DNA from: Promethearchaeota archaeon
GTDB lineage: Archaea; Asgardarchaeota; Lokiarchaeia; Sigyniarchaeales; Promethearchaeaceae
Length of the DNA stretch: 64,000 nt
Reading direction: 5' to 3'
NCBI GenBank assembly: GCA_016933055.1
Contig: JAFGBS010000021.1
Coordinates: forward strand, 60,842 to 124,841
Numbering within the stretch: the first letter of the stretch is position 1; every line of letters begins with the position of its first letter. The position numbers were made by a program, and so were the translations under genes. Shown here in pieces: positions 18,394 to 26,988 of this stretch. The notes beneath the pieces are model-generated. The model ran no database searches and was not told where the DNA came from. It worked only from the letters and a program-made list of their open reading frames with translations.

Positions 18394-19797
18394 TTACAAC
18401 TCTTCTTCCTGTTGTGTTTTAATTGCGGTAAGGTGTTCTTTCTTTTCAGCGTGAATTCTTTCGATTTCTTGTTCAAGACGAATCAGTTTTTTTCCATATA
18501 GAGGATGAAAGACTATGAACATTAAACCCACGAGCATAAAGAGTGCCGGAATCAACAACATGAAGGTTTTGATCCCGTTTAAGGCCGATACTGGTTGGAT
18601 TTCAGTTGAACCCCCCTCTATATAACTTGTGGCGGTTAAGATAGCTGTTACTATTATGGTTCCCACACTATCCCCTGGTTTGGTTATCAGAGCATTTACT
18701 CCAAGAAAAGTAGTTTCTCTACGGTTTCCATATTTCACTTCAAATTCATCCATAGATAAAGCCGTTAAAGTGCTAGTGTATGCTCTAGGAATTGCTGAAA
18801 TCCAACTCATGAACAGTAACCCTATCAGAGCCAGAATTGAAGATTTAAAATAGATAGTGCTCAGATAAAAGAGTATAGTACCAAAGACGACGAACGATCC
18901 GACAATCAAAATTGTACGCTTCATTCCCCATACTTGTTTCAATTTCAAAGCAATCCACGGTGCAAAAAACATTCCAATAGACGTTAATATGAAGTAGGTG
19001 GTTTGATTAAGCCCTGGGATGACCAGAATATAAAGATACACAAATGATATTCCGAAACCCATAGGTATTACATTGAAAAATAGATTGTAACCCACATAAA
19101 GCATGAATGATTTCATTCTGAAGGTTTTTCCCAGACCCTTCCAGAATGGTAATGGTTTTTCGTAGTGAAATTGCGTTCTTTCTTGAATAAGCGAGGTAGT
19201 AATAAAAGTAGCTATAATTACAAATGCCCCAATACCAAACGTTAAATATCGAAAATAAATCCAACTAAGGTCTTTGATAAACACTATTACAGACCCAATA
19301 ATACTTGCGAAAAATATGGAAATACCGGTATAATAACTCATCTTAATACGATTATCATTATTGCTTTCCATTTCAGGTAGAAGTGCCATCCAACACATAA
19401 TCACAAGGGATAAGCCATTATCTAATAAACACATAAAAGTAGTGTATTGGATAAAAATCACCACTTGATTTGTTAAACTCCATGGCAAAAATGTGAAAGC
19501 GAAGGACATCGCCCAAAACACCCCACCCCACCGTATAAAGATTAATCGTCGACTACCCCATTTTTTCGGATCAATACTATCACTCCACATTGCTAGTATG
19601 GGGTCGTTAATCGCGTTGACGACCATGTAGATAATTGATGCTATGTAGAACCATTTATCGTCAAGTAATAAATAATCGTGAAAAAACTCATAGATGGTTA
19701 AGAAATAGGCAGCAGCCATTAAGTAAAACGGAATTACCATCAAAAGATATACCCATTTTTCTTTTCGGGTCATAGTGTTGTTTGATAAGGAAGTCAT
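18394..19797 (-). CDS. GPH-family symporter of the rhamnose operon
   Basis: 467 residues with about 12 helices. It belongs to the GPH/MFS_2 family: the motif after helix 2 reads NDPILAMWSDSIDPKKWGSRRLIFIRWG, a variant of N-D-P-x-x-G-x-x-S-D. It should carry L-rhamnose, a rhamnose oligosaccharide or a related glycoside into the cell by cation symport. It lies between rhamnulokinase (117 bases upstream) and the carboxylesterase (three bases downstream) on the same strand. The usual R-R-R-P motif is altered to G-S-R-R-L, so its cation or substrate coupling may differ from the copy at 5189. Confidence 0.85.
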   Translation of the reverse strand: MTSLSNNTMTRKEKWVYLLMVIPFYLMAAAYFLTIYEFFHDYLLLDDKWFYIASIIYMVVNAINDPILAMWSDSIDPKKWGSRRLIFIRWGGVFWAMSFAFTFLPWSLTNQVVIFIQYTTFMCLLDNGLSLVIMCWMALLPEMESNNDNRIKMSYYTGISIFFASIIGSVIVFIKDLSWIYFRYLTFGIGAFVIIATFITTSLIQERTQFHYEKPLPFWKGLGKTFRMKSFMLYVGYNLFFNVIPMGFGISFVYLYILVIPGLNQTTYFILTSIGMFFAPWIALKLKQVWGMKRTILIVGSFVVFGTILFYLSTIYFKSSILALIGLLFMSWISAIPRAYTSTLTALSMDEFEVKYGNRRETTFLGVNALITKPGDSVGTIIVTAILTATSYIEGGSTEIQPVSALNGIKTFMLLIPALFMLVGLMFIVFHPLYGKKLIRLEQEIERIHAEKKEHLTAIKTQQEEEL

Positions 19798-19914
19798 TTT
19801 TTCCCCTTTTACATTGGATTCGTTTATTACTTATGTACTTCACTCACTAAATCAACTTATCAAAAATTAAATCCATTGGAAAAATGAGATGAAGTATAAC
19901 CTTCATCGCAATCT

Positions 19915-21345
19915 TCAAGATTGTACATCATATTGGTCAAGAGTAAATGAAGCTCGAATTAAATTTCTAATTGTAGTGAGATCCTTGACTTTTTCCATTG
20001 CCATTGCCTGTATTAATAGATTTCCAAGAGCTGTTGCTTCACTGGGTCCGCATACCACTGGTAATTGTGTTTTGTTCGCAAGTAGTTGGTTTAATATTGA
20101 AACCTTGCTACCCCCACCTACAATATATATTATTTTTGGTTTAATTTTCGTGATTTTCTCAATTTGATGGATAACTTCATGGTATTTATAAGCCATGCTC
20201 TCATATATTGTCCGAGTAATCTGTCCAATAGACAGCATTTTTGAGGGGATTTCTATCTTGTCTATAACCGTTTCAAGCATATTTTGGGGATTTAAGAAAT
20301 CCGGATGATTAACATCAATAATTCTATTTAAACTGTCAGCTTGTTCCGCTTGACTGTTTATTTCATCCCATGTCAAATTTGGATTATCTATATTCCAATA
20401 CTTTTTACACTCTTGAATGATCCACATTCCCGTTATGTTTTTGAGAAACCTTACTGTTTTTTGCACACCCTTCTCGTTTGTAAAATTGTGTTTCAAGGCT
20501 ATCGGTTCTACTATCGGAGAGTTCAGTTCTACACCGATTAAACTCCAAGTTCCTGAACTGATATATACCCACTCCCCAGGATTAAAAATGGTCATCTCAC
20601 ATGGTACTGCTGCTACCGCTGCAGCTGTATCATGTGATGCTGTCGCAATCACCGTTGTATTTGTCTGCAAACCTGTTTTTTGCGCAACCGTTTTAAGCAA
20701 GGTTCCAATTTTAGTTCCCGGCATAGTTAAGGGGTGAAATATACGGGATGGCAATTCTAATTTTTCAATTAACTCATAAGCCCATTGGTTGGTGTGAACA
20801 TGTAATAATTGGGTAGTTGATGCGTTTGTGCACTCGTTAATGATTATACCGGTAAGAAGGAACGTTATATAATCAGAAACCATCAGAAAATGTTCTGCTG
20901 AAGAAGTTTCATCAGGATAGTCTCTGTTTGATGCATATAATTGATTTAAAGTATTAATTTCCATAAATTGGATTCCTGTTGTGGAGAAAAGGGTCTGTTT
21001 GGGTAATATCTCTTCTATTCGTGATTGACTATTTCGAGTCCGGGTATTCCTATAATGAAATGGTTCCAAAATGATTTTTTTGTCAGAGTTTAATAAAACA
21101 TAGTCTAGCCCCCAACTATCCACTGCTAAACTATCGAAATCCGAACCAAACTGCTCTGCCGCTTGGTTCAACCCTTTGAGAATTTCTTGAAATATCACTG
21201 AAATATCCCAAACCAGTCCCTTATCTGACTCTTGCCCAGAATTCGAAAATCGATATACTTCCGTGAGAATTACCCGATTTTTCTCAATCTCCCCCACAAT
21301 CACTCTTCCTGAACTTGCACCCAGGTCTATTGCTATCGATTTCAT
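19915..21345 (-). CDS. rhaB: L-rhamnulokinase (FGGY family)
   Basis: 476 residues. The N-terminal phosphate-binding motif DLGASSGRVIVGE (residues 8-20) has the A-S-S-G-R form specific to rhamnulokinases in the FGGY carbohydrate kinase family. Further motifs are SLAVDSWGLDYVLL, EPFHYRNTRT, ATASHDTAAAVAAVP and the C-terminal ATP site IYIVGGGSKVSILNQLLAN. It phosphorylates L-rhamnulose to L-rhamnulose 1-phosphate. Its place after the isomerase and aldolase genes in the same operon supports the assignment. The gap to the aldolase gene is 12 bases. Confidence 0.93.
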   Translation of the reverse strand: MKSIAIDLGASSGRVIVGEIEKNRVILTEVYRFSNSGQESDKGLVWDISVIFQEILKGLNQAAEQFGSDFDSLAVDSWGLDYVLLNSDKKIILEPFHYRNTRTRNSQSRIEEILPKQTLFSTTGIQFMEINTLNQLYASNRDYPDETSSAEHFLMVSDYITFLLTGIIINECTNASTTQLLHVHTNQWAYELIEKLELPSRIFHPLTMPGTKIGTLLKTVAQKTGLQTNTTVIATASHDTAAAVAAVPCEMTIFNPGEWVYISSGTWSLIGVELNSPIVEPIALKHNFTNEKGVQKTVRFLKNITGMWIIQECKKYWNIDNPNLTWDEINSQAEQADSLNRIIDVNHPDFLNPQNMLETVIDKIEIPSKMLSIGQITRTIYESMAYKYHEVIHQIEKITKIKPKIIYIVGGGSKVSILNQLLANKTQLPVVCGPSEATALGNLLIQAMAMEKVKDLTTIRNLIRASFTLDQYDVQS

Positions 21346-21357
21346 CGTAGGTCTTCG

Positions 21358-22017
21358 TTAAGATATCGTGCTATAATTCTTCTTGAATATATCTTTAAAG
21401 TGTTGATAATTATCTTTGGGAATCGTTATTGGGTTACCTATGATTTGAGCGTTTATGTAAATTTTAGCCATTTTCTCCAATATCATTGCAGCACGAACGC
21501 AATAATCCATAGATTTTCCCGTAATCAAACTACCGTGGTTTGCTAATATACAACAATTTAAATCCCCCATAGCCTGAAGTGCCATTTTAGGCAGATCTTC
21601 AGTTCCCGCCATGGCGTACTGGGAGCATCTTACGGGACCCCCGAATACAACAGCCATTTCTTCAAAAATTACTGGCAGATCTTGGTGACTAACGGCTAAT
21701 GCAGACACAAAAGGGGCATGCGTATGAATTATGGCGTTAACCTTAGATCGGTGCTGATAAATATGTCGATGGAGGAAAAATTCGCTTGAGGGAATTAAAT
21801 CCTTTTCCTTATCAAAATTGGTTCCATCAAATGCCATATGAACCATATGCTCTGGTAAAGGATTCTCATAGTCATTTCCGGCGGGAGTAATAACCATTTC
21901 GTCCTTTGAAGGTATTCGTAATGAAATATTACCTTCTCCCAGCTTAACTAACCCCCCTTGGTAGATTTGTTTGCATGCTTTAACCAAAATTTCAGCATTT
22001 TCCATTACATTAACCAT
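21358..22017 (-). CDS. Class II aldolase, probably L-rhamnulose-1-phosphate aldolase
   Basis: 219 residues of the class II aldolase/adducin family, of the short FucA-like type. The zinc ligands are H98, H100 and H161 (IIHTHAP and LANHGSL), and the catalytic acid is E79 (PSSEFFLH), matching E73, H92, H94 and H155 of E. coli FucA. By context it should split L-rhamnulose 1-phosphate into dihydroxyacetone phosphate and L-lactaldehyde. By sequence alone it could be fuculose- or ribulose-phosphate aldolase, so no gene symbol is given. It is the second gene of the operon. Confidence 0.87.
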   Translation of the reverse strand: MVNVMENAEILVKACKQIYQGGLVKLGEGNISLRIPSKDEMVITPAGNDYENPLPEHMVHMAFDGTNFDKEKDLIPSSEFFLHRHIYQHRSKVNAIIHTHAPFVSALAVSHQDLPVIFEEMAVVFGGPVRCSQYAMAGTEDLPKMALQAMGDLNCCILANHGSLITGKSMDYCVRAAMILEKMAKIYINAQIIGNPITIPKDNYQHFKDIFKKNYSTIS

Positions 22018-22039
22018 TTGGACCTCACAATTTTTTTCG

Positions 22040-23305
22040 TCATTTTCTTAATGATGTGACATTTTTTTCGTATTTTTTTAATTCCTCTAACCAGGATTTT
22101 CCGATCGGTACATTATGGGTGACACAGTAATAATTCCAGATGTCTATGAATGGTAACGTCTTAAGTTCTTCTAATACAGCTAATTTACGTGTAAAATCTA
22201 AGTTTTCTTCATATTCAGTTAACATCTTTATGGGGTCTAACATTGCATAGAGTAATGCCTTTTGAGCAGATCTAAATCCTATTATCCAAGCTGCGACCCT
22301 ATGAATGGTTGCATCAAAAAAATCCAATGCAAAATAGATTTTATTCATTTTTCCCGATCGAACGACCTCTTGCATCACATTCTGCAGTGATTCATCAAAT
22401 ATTGGGACATGATCGGAATCCCATCGAACTCCTCGACTTATATGTAATAAAATTTCTTTTTCAAACACTAGGTGGGCGGAAATCTTATCTGCCACACTCT
22501 CAGTAGGATGAAAATGACCCATATCAAGACATAGCAAAATCTGGGGGTGTATCGAAGTGTAATTAGAATAAAATTCATGGGATCCTGCAGTGAATGATTC
22601 GATTCCTAATCCAAACAATTTCCCTTCCACTGCATCCTTAAAAAATTCAGATTGTATATCTTCGGCGTATATTTCCTCTAAACTATTCAATAATCGCTCC
22701 CTATAGCGATATCGGTTAATAGGAACATCTTTAGTTCCATCGGGAATCCAAAGATTATTTATGCATATTTTCTTTAACTGATTTCCCATCCAAGCTGCAA
22801 TGTTACGTGATTTCTTTACATGATCTATCCAATATTGTCGAATGGAGTGATTTGGATGACACAGAGTCAGGTTATTTTTCGCTTTCTTATGAGAAAAAAG
22901 CGTGGGATTAAAGTCTAAACCAATCCCGAGATTTTTAGCCCAATTCACCCAAATCTCAAAGTGTTCTGGTTCAATATTATTTCGATCATGGTTTTCTGGA
23001 AAATTTCCGTAGATTGCATGAAGATTAAATTTTTTCCTTCCCGGCATAAATTTAAATGCAAATTCCGCGTCTTTCTGAACATCTTCTATGGATCTTGCTG
23101 CTCCTGGATAATTTCCCGTAGCTGATATTCCTCCTCCTGTCATTGTTTTTCGTTCGAATCCTCGTACATCATCTGCTTGCCAGCAATTCAGTGAAATGGG
23201 AATATCGCTAAGTTCGTTTATAATTTTTTCCGTATCTATACCAAAAGTTGCATAAATTGCTTTTGCACTTAAATACCGTGAAGTCAGTACATCTTGGGGA
23301 ATCAT
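22040..23305 (-). CDS. rhaA: L-rhamnose isomerase
   Basis: 421 residues with the RhaA pattern throughout: SLNCWQADDVRGFE near residue 38, GGGISATGNYPG near residue 57, NLHAIYGNF, NPTLFSHKKAKNNLTLCHPN, and LCLDMGHFHPTESVADKISA, which holds metal-binding residues of the TIM barrel. It converts L-rhamnose to L-rhamnulose using divalent metals. It is the first gene of the minus-strand operon rhaA-aldolase-rhaB-transporter-esterase and is divergent from the GH78 gene. A TATA-like TTTTAAAGG on the minus strand (23342-23334) lies about 30 bases before the ATG. Confidence 0.95.
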   Translation of the reverse strand: MIPQDVLTSRYLSAKAIYATFGIDTEKIINELSDIPISLNCWQADDVRGFERKTMTGGGISATGNYPGAARSIEDVQKDAEFAFKFMPGRKKFNLHAIYGNFPENHDRNNIEPEHFEIWVNWAKNLGIGLDFNPTLFSHKKAKNNLTLCHPNHSIRQYWIDHVKKSRNIAAWMGNQLKKICINNLWIPDGTKDVPINRYRYRERLLNSLEEIYAEDIQSEFFKDAVEGKLFGLGIESFTAGSHEFYSNYTSIHPQILLCLDMGHFHPTESVADKISAHLVFEKEILLHISRGVRWDSDHVPIFDESLQNVMQEVVRSGKMNKIYFALDFFDATIHRVAAWIIGFRSAQKALLYAMLDPIKMLTEYEENLDFTRKLAVLEELKTLPFIDIWNYYCVTHNVPIGKSWLEELKKYEKNVTSLRK

Positions 23306-23363
23306 AGCAATGGATTATACTGGTATCATATCCTTTAAAATGTATTTCCACGCACCCCACAAC

Positions 23364-23429
23364 TTGATATTAATCGAATATTTGCTCGAAAAAGTGGAAT
23401 TATCTTCTATATCAAATTAGTATCAAATT
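23364..23429. promoter_or_regulatory. Possible operator repeats between rhaA and the rhamnosidase gene
   Basis: TATCAAATT occurs twice in tandem, at 23410-23418 and 23421-23429, 11 bases apart (one helical turn). An inverted TTGATA lies at 23364-23369. The divergent promoter region is where a rhamnose-responsive regulator would bind. No regulator gene is adjacent. Confidence 0.3.
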
Positions 23430-23496
23430 TTCTTAGGATTCGTTTTAATACAAAATGATCCCTTAAGTTATAGTATAAGATAAAAAATACCCAGAT

Positions 23497-25815
23497 TTGG
23501 ATAGAAAAACATTGGTATCTCTCGAAGAATATTTTATTGAACCAGAAAAATGCATAAATAAGAAAAAATTTCAGCCAGTCAGCTATTTACGTAGAAAATT
23601 CAGTTTAGTGAAAGAAATCAGCAAGGCAGAACTAAATATCACTGCTTTGGGATTGTATAAAGGATATATCAATGGTAAAGCAATCTCCGATCAAATATTC
23701 ATGCCAGGATTTACCTATTACAAAAAAAGAGTGCAATATCAAACCTATGATGTTACATCCTTGCTCAAAAAAGGACTAAATGTTATCTCGGTAATGTTAG
23801 GCGATGGATGGTACCGAGGAAAAATCGGAATTTTTTCAAAAAGGTATTTTTATGGTGAGAAAACCAAACTCTCCGCCGTATTAAATGTCAACTTTGTTGA
23901 TGGGACCACGGATACAATTACGACTGATAATCGATGGAACGCGACACAAAATGGTCCAATTCTTAAAAGTGATTGGAAAGATGGAGAAGTTTATGATGCA
24001 AGACGAGAGTTGATAGGATGGACGGAGCTAGATTACGATGATAGTAATTGGCATGAAATTTACCAAGGTGTGTACAATGGTGCAATTGATCCTTCTGAAG
24101 GAGAAAAAATCTTAGAACATGAACGATTTACTCCCGAAATTTTAAAGACACCAGACGGTTCAACCGTTCTTGATTTTAAACAAAATCTATTCGGTTACGT
24201 GGAATTCACCGTTAGTGGAAAAAGTGGGCACAAAGTGAAATTAACCCATGGTGAGGCACTCGATGAGAATGGAAATTTTACGTTAAAAAATCTAATCGCG
24301 AATGGATTATTAGGTGCAAGGGGCACTTTTCAAGAAATTAAGTATATCTTAAAAGATGGAATCCAAACCTACAAACCAAATTTCACAGCTCATGGATTTC
24401 AATATGTAAAAATCGAGAATTGGCCGGAAGAGGTCAAGGTTGAAAATTTCACGTCGATTGCAATTTATTCTGATATGGAACAACTAGGATCTTTTGAATG
24501 TTCAAATCCCTTAGTAAATCAACTAGTTAGTAATTCAAGATGGTCACAGAAGAGTAATTTTATGGATATACCTACAGATTGCCCGCAACGGGAGAGAGCA
24601 GGGTGGACCGGGGATATTGCATGCTATTCTTCAACAGCTACCTACCTAATGAATGTGAATAAATTCCTAGCGAAATGGTTGAAAGATGTTGCACTTCAAC
24701 AAACTGAAGAGGGGTGTATTGCTTCGATAGTTCCGGATGTTGGATTACCTTCTTTTGCTGATGGTGCAGCTGGTTGGGCAGATGCTGTAATCATCATTCC
24801 ATATGTATTATATCAAGCCTATGGAAATGAAAAGATCTTGGAAGATCAATATGAAAGCATGGTAAAATGGATGAGTTTTCTGGAAGGGCGTGCTAAAAAA
24901 ACGCATTCATCAAGATGGCTTAAGAAAAACCCGTACAAAAATTACACAATAGATTATGGATTTCATTGGGGTGAATGGCAAGAGCCCGGGCGTCCAATGT
25001 CGACAGATGCGATCAAAGGATTTTTCAAACCTGACTTTGAAGTCGCTACAGCTTATTATGCGCATTCAGCTTATTTAATGGCGAAAATTGCAGCAATTTT
25101 GGGTAAATCGGAAGACGCAGAAAACTATAGCACTCTTTTTGAAAATGTTAAAAAAGCATACCGATATAATTACACTTCAAACGGCATCGTCAATTCAAAT
25201 CGACAATGTAAATATATCCGTCCTGTAGCCTTTGGCTTAATTTCTGAGGAAGAAAAAATCGTTAACATCACAAAATTAAATGAATTAATAAAAGAAAATA
25301 ATTACAAAATAGGAACGGGATTCTTAACAACCCCCTATGTTCTTCAAATGCTTTCTGATTACAATTTTGTGGAAACTGCTTATAATCTATTAGAAAACAC
25401 CGAAAGACCAAGTTGGTTGTATGAAGTAAAAAAAGGGGCTACAACCATTTGGGAAAATTGGAATGGTATTGACGATAAAGGGAAACCTACGGATTCATTC
25501 AACCATTATCTGATGGGTTCTGTAATTGGATTTCTCTTTAGCCATGTGGCAGGAATACGCTCTCTTGAACCCGGATATAATAAAGTCTCCATTAAACCTC
25601 TTCCCGGTGGATCTTTTAAATTCGTAAATTGCATTTATAGAAGTGTGACAGGTTTAATTGAAAGCGCATGGAAGATTGAAGGGAGCAAGTTCATTCTAAA
25701 TGTTGAAGTACCTGTTGATGCTGAAATACATTTACCCGATGGAACCGTTTATTATGTTTCAAAAGGAAAACATGTATTTTCTTGTACCTTAAAACACCAT
25801 GTGGAGAGAATTTAA
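23497..25815 (+). CDS. GH78 alpha-L-rhamnosidase
   Basis: 772 residues with the domain order of bacterial GH78 enzymes: N-terminal beta-sandwich domains (residues 1-320), an (alpha/alpha)6 catalytic barrel (about 330-670) and a C-terminal beta domain. The key acidic residues in PTDCPQRERAGWTGD are D361, E366 and D373, with the 5- and 12-residue spacing of characterised GH78 enzymes. E653 in TTIWENWNG is the other catalytic acid candidate. No signal peptide is seen, so it should act on imported rhamnosides in the cytosol. The start is TTG, 26 bases after a TATA-like element, so it is probably leaderless. Confidence 0.92.
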   Translation: MDRKTLVSLEEYFIEPEKCINKKKFQPVSYLRRKFSLVKEISKAELNITALGLYKGYINGKAISDQIFMPGFTYYKKRVQYQTYDVTSLLKKGLNVISVMLGDGWYRGKIGIFSKRYFYGEKTKLSAVLNVNFVDGTTDTITTDNRWNATQNGPILKSDWKDGEVYDARRELIGWTELDYDDSNWHEIYQGVYNGAIDPSEGEKILEHERFTPEILKTPDGSTVLDFKQNLFGYVEFTVSGKSGHKVKLTHGEALDENGNFTLKNLIANGLLGARGTFQEIKYILKDGIQTYKPNFTAHGFQYVKIENWPEEVKVENFTSIAIYSDMEQLGSFECSNPLVNQLVSNSRWSQKSNFMDIPTDCPQRERAGWTGDIACYSSTATYLMNVNKFLAKWLKDVALQQTEEGCIASIVPDVGLPSFADGAAGWADAVIIIPYVLYQAYGNEKILEDQYESMVKWMSFLEGRAKKTHSSRWLKKNPYKNYTIDYGFHWGEWQEPGRPMSTDAIKGFFKPDFEVATAYYAHSAYLMAKIAAILGKSEDAENYSTLFENVKKAYRYNYTSNGIVNSNRQCKYIRPVAFGLISEEEKIVNITKLNELIKENNYKIGTGFLTTPYVLQMLSDYNFVETAYNLLENTERPSWLYEVKKGATTIWENWNGIDDKGKPTDSFNHYLMGSVIGFLFSHVAGIRSLEPGYNKVSIKPLPGGSFKFVNCIYRSVTGLIESAWKIEGSKFILNVEVPVDAEIHLPDGTVYYVSKGKHVFSCTLKHHVERI

Positions 25816-26093
25816 CAAAAACTGAGAAAAATAAGTAGCGCGTTGTTCCACATGAAGAAAAAAGGTCTTTTTTGCTCGTAAAATTCGCTAATGTTCCCAT
25901 AATGATACGTATTTACTATTTTATTTTTAATTTCACACGATGCCTTAAGCCAGAATTCTTCAGATTTTTTAGTCAACCCTCAGCCAATGTCCCAATATCA
26001 AATAAAAATCTTCTATTTTTCATTCAATTTTTTATTAATACATGCTTCAAATTACCGAATCCACCATAGAAAACGCGCACAATCCCGTCGGAA

Positions 26094-26960
26094 TTGAATA
26101 ATCAAAATCCAACCTACTTTATTCTAAAGGCTAAACTACGATTCAAACCTTTTTTTGCTACTACTTTCTTTGCGCATTCTGTCAACATTTTAGCAAAGAC
26201 AGCACGAGTGTTGAATAAAGGTGAAGGTGCTATTTTATATAATGTATTATTTGAAAAGATCAAAAAAGCATTCCAGACTAAATTTCTTGAAAAAGACGGG
26301 AGTCTTTATCGGGGATTTCAGACAGCCTATACACTTGGGTTAGCATTCAATTTAATCCCAGTCGCCTTAAGACTACAATCCGCTAACTTATTAGCCAAAA
26401 ACGTAAAGGAAAACAACAATCACTTAACTGCAAGCTTTTTAGGAATCCCTTATCTTCCATTTGCCTTAAGTAAGAACGGACAACTAGGTACTACCTATGA
26501 TTTACTATTACAAGAAGCATACCCATCATGGTTATATCCAGTAAAAATGGGAGCAACTACCGTCTGGGAACGCTGGGATGTAATATTTCCTGATGGTTCT
26601 ATCAATCGTGGTGGAATTAACGATCCGAGGGATATGTGTAGTTTTAATCATTATGCATATGGTGCGATTGGGAATTGGATGTATAAAGTAATCACCGGAG
26701 TTAATTATAAAGAAGAACAACCAGGTTATAAGGTAATTCACATCCAACCTCAACTTGGAGAGGGATTATCCCATGTGAATGCGTCCCTAGAATCTCGATA
26801 TGGGAAAATACGTTCGTCTTGGAAGCTTGAAAATGGTATATTCACTCTAAATGTGGTCATCCCTCCGAATACGACTGCAACCATATGTTTACCCGATGGT
26901 TCAGAAAAAATCAGCATAGGGTCGGGCTCCTATAAATATACTTGCCCATTAAATCATTAG
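26094..26960 (+). pseudogene. Decayed GH78 rhamnosidase remnant (3' part)
   Basis: 288 codons that align only with the last third of a GH78 enzyme. FFATTFFAHSVNILAKTARV matches EVATAYYAHSAYLMAKIAAI of the upstream gene, and YPSWLYPVKMGATTVWERWD, FNHYAYGAIGNWMYKVI and the C-terminal beta domain follow. The N-terminal sandwich domains and the PTDCPQRER-type acidic cluster are missing, so it cannot be an active rhamnosidase. The putative TTG start lacks a ribosome-binding site. Differences from the neighbour (for example a retained QTAYTLGLAFNL) show that it was a distinct paralogue, not a recent partial copy. Confidence 0.8.
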
Positions 26961-26988
26961 ACTCTATTTTTCCCTATATAATGTAAAA

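Noticed and set aside
25872..26069. 65-codon plus-strand frame between the two GH78 sequences
   Set aside because: Phe- and Pro-rich with no domain and no initiation signals; not similar to the missing part of the GH78 remnant.
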